Positions 11,241-23,815 of a stretch of DNA of 64,000 nt are shown in pieces; position 1 is the first letter of the stretch; every line of letters starts with the position of its first letter. The stretch is taken from NCBI GenBank assembly GCA_027924585.1, contig BSBM01001138.1:10774001-10838000 (forward strand), given 5' to 3'. The stretch comes from Larix kaempferi. Its lineage: Eukaryota > Streptophyta > Pinopsida > Pinales > Pinaceae. Under the pieces are notes generated by a model. It was not told where the DNA came from. It saw only the letters and a program-made list of their open reading frames with translations, and ran no database searches. A program made the position numbers and the translations under genes.

Positions 11241-11410
11241 CTGCGGGGAATTGTAATAAGTTGGTGTAGCATGACAAGTTTTGTAAAATACTTGGCTTTC
11301 CTAAGACTTAGACATCAATGCGGTACTCTAGAGTGTTTTTTCCTTGGTAATTATGCATTGCTTTTTAGCGACACATAATTCCGAGTCTTTCACTCACACC
11401 TCCAAAGTTG
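11241..11410 (+). repeat. Family E LTR-like sequence, left part (split by chromovirus)
   Basis: This stretch begins near TGCGGGGAATTGTAATAAG and ends at CCTCCAAAGTTG. It matches the reverse complement of the last about 170 bp of the window (TGCGGGGTTTGTAATAAAA ... CTCCAAAGCTGG). Its continuation lies at 17134 after the chromovirus, so the chromovirus landed in a family E copy. Confidence 0.7.
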
Positions 11411-11415
11411 GAGCA

Positions 11416-11607
11416 TGCTATGAATATTAAATATTGTATTAAATTAATCAATAAATTATTAATTAGTTTAATTGAAGGGACGTAACCCTTCTTAAGAATG
11501 CTCAAACCTTATAAAAGGCGAGCTCTTGTAAAGCGTTAAGCATCTTATAATTCAATAATATATCTTTTTATTCAATATGGATCTCGTGTCCTAGTTTTTC
11601 TGTTGCA
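11416..11607 (+). repeat. Chromovirus 5' LTR
   Basis: 192 bp, TGCTATGAATATT to TTCTGTTGCA. It carries a TATAAAA box at 11510-11516, so the U3 part is only about 120 bp. It differs from the 3' LTR by two transitions (A/G in AATCARTAAA and C/T in GGGAYGTAAC). Confidence 0.97.
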
Positions 11608-11609
11608 TT

Positions 11610-11622
11610 TGGTATCAGAGCC
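11610..11622 (+). other. Primer binding site, tRNA-iMet type
   Basis: TGGTATCAGAGCC, two bases after the LTR end, is the standard plant primer site complementary to the 3' end of initiator methionine tRNA. Confidence 0.95.
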
Positions 11623-12415
11623 GCGTTCGGCATCAACTCCTGCGCTCCACGCTCCAGCTGGGATCGTCCTCCACTCTCATCTCAGGATTCCATCTCGCTG
11701 CTCCTATTTCCCCAGCATCCACTGCATCCATCCGCCTTTCTCTCCATTCGGCCCATCCACACTGCTTCACGCCACACCCATCTTCTGTCACCGCTTTCCC
11801 TTCTCTCTGCCGCACCCATCTCCCCCTCGGCTCTTCACCATCTCACGAAATCCATCTTGCGCATCATCTTCTTCCTCCACCTCCTCTACACTTCCGCACC
11901 ACACGCCTTCACTCCCTCTGTAGCCGGAACACTCTCCATATCCACTGCGCAAAGCTGCAATCCTCCCAAACTTGCAGCAACCTCCACCATCGCTTCCACG
12001 ACAACCTACGTCCTCCTGCATCCTGCGGCCACATTGCCTCCACACCAGCCGTCACCATTCCGCAACCACTCCTCCCTTCTGCCACATCCCCCACTGCTAC
12101 TTTCTCTCCCCGCCATCTTCCCTCCGCGCTTCCATGCCCGCTAGCCTTATCCACGTATGCCCTACAAAAAAAAAAAAAAAATTAATAAAACAAATATTAT
12201 TATAATAATATAATATTATTATATAATATTTTAATTTTATTAAAAATTTCCACTCTATAATAAATATTTAAATATAATATTTATTATTTTATTATAGTAA
12301 TTATTATTGCTATAATAATTATTATTAAGTCACCATTTTCCAAGACCTTTTAATTGTACTCACTATCCCATAAGCCAAAATTGGGTCCAATTATTCACCA
12401 CCACACTTGAGAAGC
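11623..12415 (+). other. Chromovirus untranslated leader
   Basis: A C-rich, pyrimidine-biased block (11640-12150) with Ser/Pro-rich chance frames is followed by a poly(A) run (12166-12181) and an AT-only stretch to about 12340. No start-to-domain coding region is recognisable. The leader probably includes packaging signals, but none is identifiable by eye. Confidence 0.7.
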
Positions 12416-13246
12416 ATGACGACAGAGTTAAAAGCTCAAATTGCGAAAATAGAGAAGGATTTCCAAACTTTCAAGGAAATGATCACCAAGAGCCAGGAAG
12501 CACTTAAGAAAGAAATTAAGGATGAAGTCATTCAGGTAATGGAGCAGAAAATAGACGACAAGTTCGACATTATGAGCAAGGAACAAAAAATGTTAGACCA
12601 AAAAGTGACTAAGAGCCAGAAAGGTATCCAGGCGATATTACAAAAAATGGATGATAAGGAAAAAAATCCTAAACAACATGGCTCGGATATGTCAGTTACC
12701 CCATTTTCCCATTTTGAGTCACCAGAACGCAACAGGACGAAAGGTACTCAATACCAACCATTCATAATGTACCCGCCGAGAGCAAAAATAGAAATGACGA
12801 AATATAACGGAGGAGAAGACCAATGCGTCGCTTGGTTGAATAAAGCAGAAGAGTATTTCGACATATATAACATTACAATGGACGAAGAAAAGGTCAAGTA
12901 TGCTTCAATGCACCTTGAAGGATATGCCTACAACTGGTATATGTGGTGGAAGGGAGACAATTTCGCATACACTTGGAACTTATTCAAGAATGATTTCTTA
13001 AAAAGGTTTCAAGGAATCATAGAAGATGAATTCTTCTCAAAACTTACCAGATTACAACAAAGGGGAAGCGTCGAAGAATTCACTCATCAATGGGAATCCC
13101 TCGCTACCAGAGTATTTGGGCTATCCGACAAACAACGGTTGGAAACCTACTTGGGAGGACTAAAACCATACATACAAAAAGAGTTAAAAATGCATGACAT
13201 AACGAACAGCAAGACGAAAAGCAAAAGCAGCCGAGGCCAAATTTGA
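12416..13246 (+). pseudogene. Chromovirus gag, frameshifted near its 3' end
   Basis: The first ATG is at 12416 (MTTELKAQ); the codon nine bases upstream is TTG. Residues 1-85 are Lys/Glu-rich and likely coiled coil. The capsid domain follows (TKYNGGEDQCVAWLNKAEEY, YAYNWYMWWKG, RLQQRGSVEEFTHQWESL). After DITNS near 13205 the expected continuation ARRKAKAAEAKFDSF lies in the pol frame, so a one-base-type shift separates gag from its nucleocapsid. The zinc knuckle CRRCGDKWNPKHRC (near 13390-13430) is encoded in the pol frame after a stop. Confidence 0.9.
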
Positions 13247-13373
13247 TAGTTTCCAATCAAATAAAGGGAAGTCATACTCACAAAGAAACATCCAGTCGAC
13301 TCCAGAGGATGATACAAACAAATACATCCCTCCGCCTAGAAGGGACGATAGGAAGAGCATCGAGAATCAATGA

Positions 13374-16300
13374 ATGAGGGAAGGAAAATGTCGACGATGT
13401 GGAGACAAATGGAATCCTAAACATAGGTGTCGCCCCGAGGACAGCTCAAAGAAACTATATACTTGTGAAGCAGAGGAGAATAGTGAATCAGAAGAAGAAG
13501 AAGAAGAAGAGCCAGAAGATGAAGAGGAGGAAACCGCAAATATAGCAGTTGGGAACGACGAGACCCCCAAAATCTCCCTAGCAGCCATGACAGGCATTAG
13601 TCAACCACAGACTCTCAAGTTAAAAGGGCATATAAAAAATGAGAATGTTACAGTGCTAGTAGACACTGGAAGCACTCACAACTTTCTTGATATAAGAGTG
13701 GCACGAAAACTCGAGTTGTTCGTACATCTAGTTCCAGACATGAAGGTGATGGTTGCAGATGGCAAGAAGATCGAAAAAGTTGGAAAGTGCCACAAGGTGA
13801 GACTTCAAATACAAGACTTCGAACTGGAATCAGAACTCTACACCTTACCGTTGGGAGGAGTAGACATCGTTTTGGGAGTCCAATGGTTACAAACATTGGG
13901 AACATATTCTACCAATCATCAAAAACATTTCATCAAGTTTAAGTGGCAAGGGCAAAATTTTAAGCTATATGGTTTTCATCCACCAAACACACAAGTAGTT
14001 TCATCTCAGCATATGGAAAAACTCATTCGAAAAGGAGCATCAGCATACGTAATACAATGTCATCAACTGGAAGGAAAGGAGGAGGAACCAAATGAGTTCA
14101 AGAAGGAAATCCAAAAATTACTCCAGAAACATGAACACATATTTCAAGACTTACCCATGCAGCTACCACTAGAAAGGAGTATAGAACACATAATCGAGAT
14201 TAAACCGGGGTCAAATCCTGTCAAGGTTAAACCATATAGGTATCCCCACCACCACAAAACATAAATAGAAAGGTTGGTTCAAGATTTACTGAATTGTGGT
14301 GTCATCACCAAGAGTAGAAGCCCTTATGCAGCTCCAGTCGTACTAGTACGGAAGAAGGATGGATCGTTTAGATTATGTATAGATTATAGAGGATTAAACA
14401 AAATAACAATTAAGAACAAGTTTCCAATCCCCTTCATCGATGACATGCTGGATGAACTTCATGACGCAAAATATTTTTCGAAACTCGATTTAAGGTCAGG
14501 ATACTATCAAATCAGGGTCAGATTAGAGGATATCGCAAAGATTGCTTTCCAAACTCATGAAGGACATTATGAATTCAAAGTAATGCCTTTTGGGTTAACT
14601 AATGCCCCTGCCACATTCCAGGCAACTATGAATGAACTATTTCAGCCATACTGAAGGAAATTTGTGTTAGTATTCTTCGATGACATCCTTATATATAGCA
14701 AGACATGGAAAGAACATTTGACGCATCTAGAAGAGGTTCTATCTCTTCTGAAGGAAAACCAGTTCTATGCAAAAAAGTCAAAATGCACATTTGGGAAGCA
14801 AGAAGTGGAGTATCTCGGTCATATAATATCAAAGGAAGGAGTTAAGGTGGACCCAAAGAAGATCCAAGCGATGAAGGAGTGGCCCGAACCAAAGAATGTT
14901 TCAAAATTGCGAGGATTTTTGGGATTAACAGGTTACTATTGAAGGTTCATCAGGAACTATGCACACGTCACTGCCCCACTAACAAATCTCCTAAAAAGAA
15001 ATTCTTTTCAATGGGATGATGAAGCAAGAAGATGCTTTGAAACGTTGAAACAAATTATGTCTTCAACTCCCGTGTTGGCAACACCTGATTTTGCAAAACC
15101 ATTCGTAATCGAATGTGATGCTTCAGGGTTTGGGATAGGAGTTGTGCTAATGCAAGAAGGTCATCCAATCGCTTTTGAAAGCAGGAAGTTGAACAAAAGA
15201 GAATACCTACAGTCTACATACAACAAGGAAATGCTTGCCATCATGCATGCATTAACTAAATGGAGACAATACCTTTTGGGAAGTAAATTCCTAATTAGAA
15301 CAGATCATAATAGTCTACAACACTTGTTACAGTAGAAGACATTAACAACTGAACAACAAAAGTGGATAGAGAAAATCTCTACCTTCGATATGGAGATCCT
15401 ACATAAAAGGGGGAAGGACAATGTAGTAGCTGATGCTTTATCAAGGAAAGATGAAGAGATACAAGTCTACGCCGTATCCATGGTGATCCCAGAATTTTTG
15501 GACAAAATTCGTAAGGAATATGCCAAGAATTCAGAGGTTTGCTCCATAATTAACAACATAAATCAGTATCCGAAGTTTGAATGGAAGAATGATGTCTTAT
15601 GGTACAAAGGACGTATTTACTTAAGTTCCAATTCCAGTTTTAAGACCAAGGCGCTTAAAGAGTCACATGACTGCCCAGCCGCTGGTCATGTAGGATTTTT
15701 TAAAACCTACTATAATGCAAGGCAATCATTCTTTTGGAAGGGTATGTATGCCGACATTCACAAGTATGTTGCAGATTGTGACATTTGTCAGCGAAATAAA
15801 ACTGAGAATATCTCAAGTCTGGGGTTACTCCATCCATTACATATTCCAAATAAAAAATGGGAGGAAATTTCAATGGATTTCATTGAAGGTCTACCCATAT
15901 CAGATGGAAAAGACAAAATACTAGTTGTGGTAGACAGGCTAACCAAATATGCACATTTTGTTGGAGTGAAGAAAACTGATTCAGCAAAAGAAACAGCTGA
16001 AGCTTTTTGTAAAAATGTCTACAAATTACATGGTTTTCCGAAGATTATAGTAAGTGATAGGGATGCCAAGTTTAAAGGGAACTTTTGGAGAGAGTTTTGC
16101 AAGCAAATTGGAACGTCTCTTAACATGAGCTCAACTTATCATCCCCAAACAGATGGACAGACAGAAGTTGTCAATAAATGCTTAGAAACCTACCTTCGTT
16201 GTTTTGTAACTGATAAGCAAAATAAATGGTTCCAATGGCTACATCTTGCGGAATGGTGGTATAATTCTACTTATCATACATCTGCAAGAATGACACCATT

Positions 16301-16907
16301 TCAAGCCCTATATGGATATGAACCCCCAAAATGGAAGGATTTCATTACCAACCAAGCAAGGGTCGCATCAGTAAATGACCATTTAGAAGAAAACCAAAAG
16401 GTTTTCCAAGTACTTAAAGAGAATTTGAGTATTGCCAGGAATAGAATGAGACAACAAGAAGATCGACACCGAACATAACGAGAATTTGAAGTTGGAGATT
16501 GGGTATTTGTAAGACTACAACCCTATAAACAATTATCACTTAAACAAGGTGGAAAAAATAAATTGGCTCAATGTTTTTATGGCCCATATCAAATCAATAA
16601 GAAGATTAGTCAGGTGGCATATGCGTTGGAATTGCCAACTACAAGTTGCATCCACAATGTTTTTCATGTTTCATGTTTGAAAAAGATGATAGGTCAACAC
16701 CAGAAGGCACAAACAATACTTCCCTTGTTAGATGAAGAAGGAAGAATCATATTCGAGCCAGAATCTATCATTGCTACTAGAGAGAAGAGATTAAGAACGT
16801 GAGTCATTAAAGAATACCTCATTAAATGGAAAAATCTTCCCGAAGAAGATGCAACATGGGAATCAGAACAATTTCGACAGTTACATCCCTCATTACCATT
16901 GCTTTGA
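13374..16907 (+). pseudogene. Chromovirus pol: protease, RT, RNase H, integrase, chromodomain
   Basis: One frame throughout, with no frameshift. Zinc knuckle near 13390. Aspartic protease DTGSTHNF near 13660. RT with [16 protein letters not shown] near 14355-14400, [13 protein letters not shown] near 14585 and the catalytic FFDDIL near 14675. RNase H with [11 protein letters not shown] near 15110 and RTDHNSLQ near 15300. Integrase zinc finger ending CDICQRN near 15780-15795, then DDE core residues in SMDFIEG, SDRDAKF and DGQTEVVN. Chromodomain near 16750-16865 (IKEYLIKWKNLPEEDATWE). In-frame stops lie at 13371, 14262, 14652, 14940, 15333, 16476 and 16800. Flanking residues suggest most replaced Gln or Arg (CAA, CAG, CGA to stop). 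Not translatable as a polyprotein. Confidence 0.95.
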
Positions 16908-16918
16908 GGACAAAGCTC

Positions 16919-16936
16919 TTTAAAAGGGAGTGGCAA
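16919..16936 (+). other. Polypurine tract of the chromovirus
   Basis: TTAAAAGGGAGTGGCAA directly precedes the 3' LTR. The purine run AAAAGGGAG is the likely plus-strand primer, with a short mixed spacer to the LTR. Confidence 0.75.
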
Positions 16937-17128
16937 TGCTATGAATATTAAATATTGTATTAAATTAATCAGTAAATTATTAATTAGTTTAATTGAAGGG
17001 ATGTAACCCTTCTTAAGAATGCTCAAACCTTATAAAAGGCGAGCTCTTGTAAAGCGTTAAGCATCTTATAATTCAATAATATATCTTTTTATTCAATATG
17101 GATCTCGTGTCCTAGTTTTTCTGTTGCA
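16937..17128 (+). repeat. Chromovirus 3' LTR
   Basis: 192 bp with the same ends as the 5' LTR and 190 of 192 identical by direct comparison. It is followed at once by the target duplication GAGCA (17129-17133). Confidence 0.97.
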
Positions 17129-17133
17129 GAGCA

Positions 17134-17823
17134 TTCGCCTTAGTGGCTAAACCTTGGGAGATTATTAAAGTCTAGGTGTCTATGTATATTATTATTACCA
17201 TGCTAGTCATCAATATTGAGTCATATAAACATGTAGTAGGTCTACCTAGGTCTTGTTTTAATTTTTGCAAATAAAATATCGAGTCATATAAACATGTACT
17301 AGGTCCACCTAGGTTTTAATTTAATTTTTGCAAATGAAAAATTTCCCCATAAAACAGGCCAATTTTTTAATGTTTTAATTTCAAAATTTCAAAATGTAAT
17401 AAAAGTGTGGTTATGAGGTGAAATTTGCTATGGGGTGCTCGTTTTCTAATCCGGAGCACCCACTTTACCCCTAGACCCACTTTTGAGAGGAAAATCATAA
17501 TATTTTATCACATAAAGTGATTTTCTCTCGAAAATGTCAAAAAAGACCAAATAAATGGCCAAAAAGACATAAAAATACATAAAAGACAAAAAATTATTAT
17601 CCCACAAATCAAGTAAGTTTGTTTGGGAGTTGTCTCCGGTGATTGGCAATCAAATCTATGGTAATCAGGAGCCAATTCCTTTGATTGATTGGTGATTGAA
17701 GATCTCATGGATGAGGGGGCAAATTTCTCCTTAAGGGGGCACATTTTTCCATGAGAGGGCTCACCTCTTGTTCTATATGTGTCACAGAAAGAGGGGGCGT
17801 GACCTACCTTGTGAGAGGGGGCA
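17134..17823 (+). repeat. Family E LTR-like sequence, continuation
   Basis: Continues the copy interrupted at 11410. The phrases TTAGTGGC...GGGAGATTATTAAAGTCTA, GAGTCATATAAACATGT and GGGGTGCTCGTTTTCTAA match, in order, the reverse complement of 63560-63830. Two 63-bp units occur here where the minus-strand copy has one. Near 17700-17823 the phrase GAGGGGGC recurs several times. No gene is present. Confidence 0.7.
17218..17343 (+). repeat. Two 63-bp tandem units
   Basis: GAGTCATATAAACATGTA(G/C)T begins at 17218 and 17281, and each unit runs through a CCTAGGT and TTTTTGCAAAT phrase. It is a local duplication within family E sequence. Confidence 0.85.
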
Positions 17824-20800
17824 TGACCTACCATAGTAGCAGGGCTACTATTCTTGTACAGCAGATATTTGCACATTCCAGAGCTTCCATTATTCCAGAG
17901 CATGGCTATATATTTTGGGATCACTCATGATCAGAGCAGTATATTACTCAGATTTATGTATGACCTTGTGTCAAGGCTGAGCCTTGAGAGTTTAGATTTG
18001 ATGACTGATGTGACCCTTTATCCCATACAGTTTCAGTTCAGTGCTTAGAGATGTATTGCAGCAGTGTTTCAGATGATACTTGATGATTATTATTATGATG
18101 ATGTTGTATGATCTATGGATATGTTATCACTGACTCTGGATTATTATCTTGTTGATTTAGTCATGATCATAGCATGTGCTTGGTATATTATTCCTGATGT
18201 GGCAAACTATTTAAAATGAACTGTAAATCATAAAATGGACAATTGCTTGCACATTTAGGTCATTTAACAAAACCCACTGGTTTTTCACCTTACATAGATA
18301 TGGTCTTTCCCGACACCAGTTGTCTGCTAGTGTAGGCTCCATATTCACTTGACTCCATCCATACATGACCTTCCTATTTGACTTAAACCTTGACATGTCT
18401 CATTTGACTTTCTGATACCGAGGACTTCCCTATTTTTCTACCTCTGTGTTTGGACCGCATCCCTGTATATTCAGTGTCTTGGCTCTAAGTTGGTGACAAA
18501 ACTTGCCTTTGGTGAGTTGGATTGTAGGCCTAAATCATTCTGGTCGGTTGTCCCGATGTTTGGCATTGGCTCGAACTCCCCCTAGTCACTTGAGATCTTG
18601 TTGGCTAAAACTGAAAGCTCATGTTCTACCTATGGAAACTTGAAAAATTCGCCCATGGAAACAAAAAAAGGGGCAAGAGCAATGAAAAGCTAAAAATACT
18701 CCTCGAAGAGTATAAGAAAGGTCCAAAAAGCAATGGTTCTTAAAAGTTATATCTAAACGATTGCTGACCTTATAAATATTTGAAAAACATGCCCTGGATG
18801 CAAGCTGCAACTAGTTGTGCTTCTCAGCACATCTGAAATCCGAAGGGTTATGTAGGCCAAAAATGCCATGAAATAAAATGGAATGATCCTAATGAACATG
18901 GATCAACTTGATGTAGACATGATGCCTAAGTTGAATAAGCACTCTCTAAACAACTTATCCATTTGTGAGACACAGCCATTCCCCGTGTTCTTTTGTCCAG
19001 CACAGAGTTTGTAGCTTTCCCCTTTCTCCCAGTCCAAAGTATTTTTGAGTTAAATTAGACAAGTCAACCCCTTTGCCCAACCTTGTTCCTAGCCTTCATC
19101 CTTCACTAGCAGTTTGACCATGTCCAATGGGTGAGTTTGTCATTTGAACTATTGTGCAAGTAATTTTATATAACAACGGAATATGCTAACTTAATTAATG
19201 CCACTGAATGGATGTTATACTTTGAGCTTAGCTGTGAGAATGATTAGAGAAGCATTGTCTTAGTCTACTGATGTGATTTATCCTTGGTTATATATTCTTG
19301 GGATCCGTGATGATGTGGACCATGCATGGATGATTATTGATGATGATTGATGGGCTCACATGTTTGATGATGATATCATATGATGGACATATGATGCAGA
19401 TGATGTTTGATCCAGTTCAGCAGGTTTATTACTACTTCAGATCAGCAGATTATACATTGTCCATATATGGTGGACCCTACAGCTGGCCCATTAGGGCAAC
19501 CCATGGTGTATGAGTACACATTTCTAGTGGATTTGGGTCTTCTGGATCCAATGAGACACTTATCTTTCAGTTCCGGGCACTTCTGACAGTGATTGATGCA
19601 GTTTTACACTTGTTGACCAGATTTGGGGTTGATTTCCCAGCCTGAGCAGCAGGGGCCCCGAGAGGCCAGTTCACCTAGGGCGCTGATGATGGAGGGGGTG
19701 GTCCAGCCACTTGTTTTTACCATTTACCCCCCCTTCTGGAGAGCCTGGTGGGCTTAGATGGACAGCGCTAGCACCCTAGGAGGCAGTTTTGGCACTTTCA
19801 CAGTTACCGAGGCAGTTAAAAAATGGGATAAAGTGGTCACTGAGGAAATCGATTTGGGAAATTGAGGCAAGGTTTTGGCATTTGGTCTTCACAGAGGTCT
19901 TCCAGGGTGGCATCCCTACCTTCCAGTCAGTTTTCACCATGTGGGTATGCCCAGATTGTTCACAGGAGGACATTTACTGCTTGACTGTCATGGATTCTGA
20001 GGACAGTTTTGGTCATTTATATTATATTGGACATATTTTATTATTTTATTGTGCCTTGGGGATGAGCTAGTAAGGATTGATACCTCCTAGCCCCACCATG
20101 AGCTTATATTGTCATGTCCTAGTCACCATGAGGTGGATTTTGGTGCTTATGTTTCTCTAGTGGATGACGTCATCCTCTTATTCTACCACTTAGTGGGGGC
20201 GCTATCATGATATTGGGTGATCCATGTGATGTATTGTTATGATTTATTGTTAGCCATTGATTAGATCTTGAGATCTTTTAATCTTAACCACTCATGTAAA
20301 AATTGGTTAGGATTGTACTCTCTCCCCATCCTATTTAAGGAGGGAGCCTCTCATTGTAAAATTCATCGAGAGATTTTTGGCTCTTGGCTCTTGGAATAAA
20401 ATTTCTATCTTTTGGAGTACATGCTTGGATTGGAGTGGATGTTGGTTGTTTCGATTGTAAATGCTTTTGTCCATTGCACTGGAGGACCTATTGTAGCTAT
20501 CTTGCACATTTGCCATATCTTATTTACAGGTTAAGAGGACGATTTTGACAAGTGCGAATTGGTGGGGAGGCTTGCCCTTCAATCTTGGAATAAGTCGTTT
20601 TGGTTTGACAGGGAGTGGTTTTGCCTTTGTGTCAACTATTCTATGTTTTTCTCTCTCTTGCTTGTATCTACCTTCAATTTGTTAAACTGATTGATGCTTT
20701 GCTCCTTGGTTTTGACAGGTTAGAAGGAATCACATGTGGCTTGGGAAAATCGATTTGGCAAGAGGGCTTCAACAATTCTCCATTTGATCTTTGGCAAAGT

Positions 20801-22303
20801 AATCCTCGTCTCAACTAGCATTCATCTCTTCATTCAGGTATGTTCCAAAAGGTATGATCTTCTACTTCCTTGAATCTTCCATGGTTTCTAGATCAATAAA
20901 AACCCTAATCAAATTAAAACCCTTGTTTTTGGTATTTCTTAGATCTACTTAGATCTAGCCTTGCTTTTGAAGAGATATTGAAAACCCACCTCTATAGCAT
21001 CCACCCCTAGTTGGATCTACAGTTTGGTGGTGATTGGCTAAAAATTGACCCACTTTTCAAGGCAAAAAGCCCTCCTTGACCCAAATCGCACTTCCTAGAG
21101 AGAGGCTTGTTTGGTTAGATCTAGCACATGGGTAGGTGAGATCCCACTTGATTTGCAATCTAGACACTTGATAACCTACCCCCAGATTTTTACTTTGGTG
21201 AAATCTACCTTGTGGACATCTCTCCATGTTTTAAGGGGTTAAAACCCCCTTTTGAATTTCTTGGCACCTCAAAACTCAGATCTACTAAGATCTAGCCCTT
21301 GGATTGACTTGATTTTTTGGGCATGCATAGATCGTGGTACTAGCATCTTAGATCTACAGTTTGGTGGCCATTGGACTTGATTTGGTCCACCAAACTCACT
21401 TTTTAGCCTTCCTTGAGCAAGTCGCACTCCCTTGAAAAAGTGAGTTTGTCCACTTCCAGGAGGTGGGTGTTTGAGATTTTCGTGGATTTGGAATGCCCAT
21501 ACCTTGAAACCTAGGTCTAGACTGTCTTTTTGTCACGATCCGCCTTGGGGGTAGCATTCCTTGTTTCAAGGGATTGTGGTCCACTTAGGGTCATTACTTG
21601 AAAAACCTAGATCTAGTAAGATCCAACCATTATATCTCATTTAACCCACTTGATTTGGCTTCTAGGTGTCCCGATCTACACTTTGACATACCTTTTGACC
21701 CCATTAGCCCATCCAACAAGGCACTAGTCCTTCCCTAAGCAAGTCGCACTCCTTGGGAATTGTGTCAAACCCTAGATCTAGTACATGGGTACTCCTAGAA
21801 TCAACCTAGATTCATAGATCTAGCCTTTATCCAATCTATAGTACCAACTTCACACATAACTTCACCTTGTGGGCCTACCTAGAACCATTTCACACTTCCC
21901 AAGAAAACAAGACCCACTTGTGTAAACACATGGTACTATACCTAGTCATCATACCCCATCATGTGGCCTAAACCATACATAGGTTGAAACACTAACAATC
22001 TCTTACACCACCTTCAACCATTCCTTAACTCTTAGGTCCACTTAGCCTTGCATTGGTTTCCGTAACTCATCATTTACCTACACTTAGAAACCTTTGTTTG
22101 GATCCAATCAACTGTGATTGGTTATAGGGTCTCCCCCTAGGTCTTGCTACACCTTGACCTAAAGCGAAGAGCGCCTCGGTTGACGTGACTCCCACTTTGC
22201 CTTGGGAATCGTGGCATCTCTTGGGTCACCTCTTTAGTTGCCTGTCTCCTCTACCGTCCCGGATGGGATACCTCTAGGGGCAACTACAAGTTGTGTGATA
22301 ACA
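17824..22303 (+). repeat. Old giant LTR, same subfamily as 33829-38265
   Basis: Nearly the whole 4.4-kb LTR is present, from CCATAGTAGCAGGGCTACTA to the terminus GTTGTGTGATAACA. It is clearly diverged from the young copies by many substitutions and small indels. The first bases (TGTTATCACA in the young copies) are degraded to TGACCTA, and I see no target duplication, so it may be an old solo LTR or a truncated one. A TATTTAAGG box lies near 20330 and AATAAAA near 20395. Family E sequence lies on both sides (up to 17823 and from 22304). Open frames here are chance. Confidence 0.85.
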
Positions 22304-23815
22304 GGTTTCTTCCCCATTTGGGGAAGAGTGTTGGGTTTGCTTAGCTTAGATATTTCAAGTTCTTGTTTTAGAGTAGTTTATTTTATCTTGTCACTTCTCT
22401 CTCAAGTTTTGACCAGAGTAAGCTAACTTTGGGATTGTATCCCAAAGGCCACATAGTCTTGTGGTAGCTTCTTGTTCCCCCATCAGCTTCTTGTGGACAT
22501 CCAACTAGCTGGAAGGTTTCCAAGACTGACGGTTCTAGTGATTGACCTTGTTCGGAGGTTGATCCCACCTTAGTGTAGAATTGCTTGATAGAACACTAAA
22601 TCTTTCGTTTATTTCATTTCATTTTGCAAGTAGCATGTTAGTTATCTTTTTATTTCTTTGAGCTATCACATGATTTAATTCCGCAAAGCTTCATAATTGT
22701 TTCCACAACTATTTCATTTTCTTGCAATAAAACGAACAAAGTCTCTTGAACTTGGCCAAATCCAAGTCAAGAGCACTCTCTGTCGGAGAGCATATAGACT
22801 TGCACGTTCCCCCTGCATTAGGCATTTTAAAGTAGGAAGTCTCTTGAACTGTGGTCTTAAGACCAAGTCAAGAGCGCTCTCTGTCGGAGAGTTGAACAAG
22901 TGCTCTAATAATAAAACTTTTCAATCCACACTTCCCCTTTAATTAATTTATCTTGGTCGTTTGTCATACACCCGTATGCTCTGCCAACCGGAAACGGTTG
23001 GACTAGTACTCAGAAAGGTGAAGGATTTGATAATCTCATAAGTGATAATTAATTAAAACTTTCACCCCCATAACCAACGAATCGGCGTTGTTCAAAAAGT
23101 ATTTTAATCAGTTCTTAGGGGAGGGCCGGAGTGCCCAATCTGCGACACGGTGGCTGGTTAGCATTGCGCGCCTCGCTGTGATTCCAGACAGGTTCCAACA
23201 TGTCTCTTAAAGGAGCTGCTTAGAATATCTTTCTGGACACTCTTTGATATCCTTGGTTTTAGCCATAATAATCAAGACCATTAAAACTTTGAAATTTATC
23301 AAGATAATTTGCACAACGATCTCACGAACAGTTACTATCAAGACTTACTTTTCAGCATCCCCCAACACTACAATTCAATTATTTTGATGTCGTTACCCAT
23401 TGGATAAGGCACTGGTCCTTTTATCATTTAATTTTTATCTGTGGATGCTTCTTAATTATCTCAAGTCTTTATATACTATTTCGCAACGTGGATTGCATCT
23501 TATCTTGTGTTTCATTTAAAAGTAAGTCGTGTGTCTTTCATCACTAAAAACTCCTAAACAACATCCGTCCGCATCACCATACATTTTTAACACTAAAAAC
23601 ATTGAGCCATAGACAACTCTCTGTAGGGACTACCCCCCTTGGCTTCGTTAGGAGTTATCCTAAACGGAGGAGCTGGGATTCAGGTGACAGTACCTGGCTC
23701 ATTGCTTGCCCCCAAGGCCACACCTCTCTCACTTGTAGTGAAGAGACAGCTTTCGAAAGTTTTCCGCTGCTGGTGTGCAATCTGGCGGACAACAGGATCT
23801 TCAAAGGTTTGGTTA
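22304..23815 (+). repeat. Family E hairpin-rich cassette, copy A
   Basis: Starts with the perfect palindrome CTTCCCCATTTGGGGAAG (22309-22326). It continues through a series of short inverted repeats: CTTTGGGAT/ATCCCAAAG near 22430, a TTGAACTTGG/CCAAGTCAA arm pair and CTCTC/GAGAG near 22745-22790, a second similar pair centred on TCTTAAGA near 22850, and CCAACCG-GAAA-CGGTTGG at 22984-23001. It ends near the GGACTACCCCCCTTGGC segment at 23625 and the GCTGCTGGTGTGCAATC segment at 23770. No coding frame was found. Copies B and C keep the same order. Confidence 0.8.

Larger units (their letters stand above)
11411..17133 (+). mobile_element. Ty3/gypsy chromovirus with short LTRs and GAGCA target duplication
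   Basis: A structurally complete element: 192-bp LTRs at 11416-11607 and 16937-17128, flanked by GAGCA at 11411-11415 and 17129-17133. A tRNA-iMet-type primer site follows the 5' LTR and a purine-rich tract precedes the 3' LTR. Internally it has gag, then protease, RT, RNase H and integrase in one frame, ending in a chromodomain. Domain order with a C-terminal chromodomain identifies a plant chromovirus. The LTRs differ at two positions, so insertion is recent, yet pol has at least seven stop codons and gag a frameshift. It cannot encode its own machinery now. Confidence 0.95.

Noticed and set aside
11603-12205. Several Ser/Pro/His-rich open frames in the chromovirus leader
   Set aside because: The region is C-rich, frames overlap on both strands, and it lies between the primer site and gag; composition explains them.
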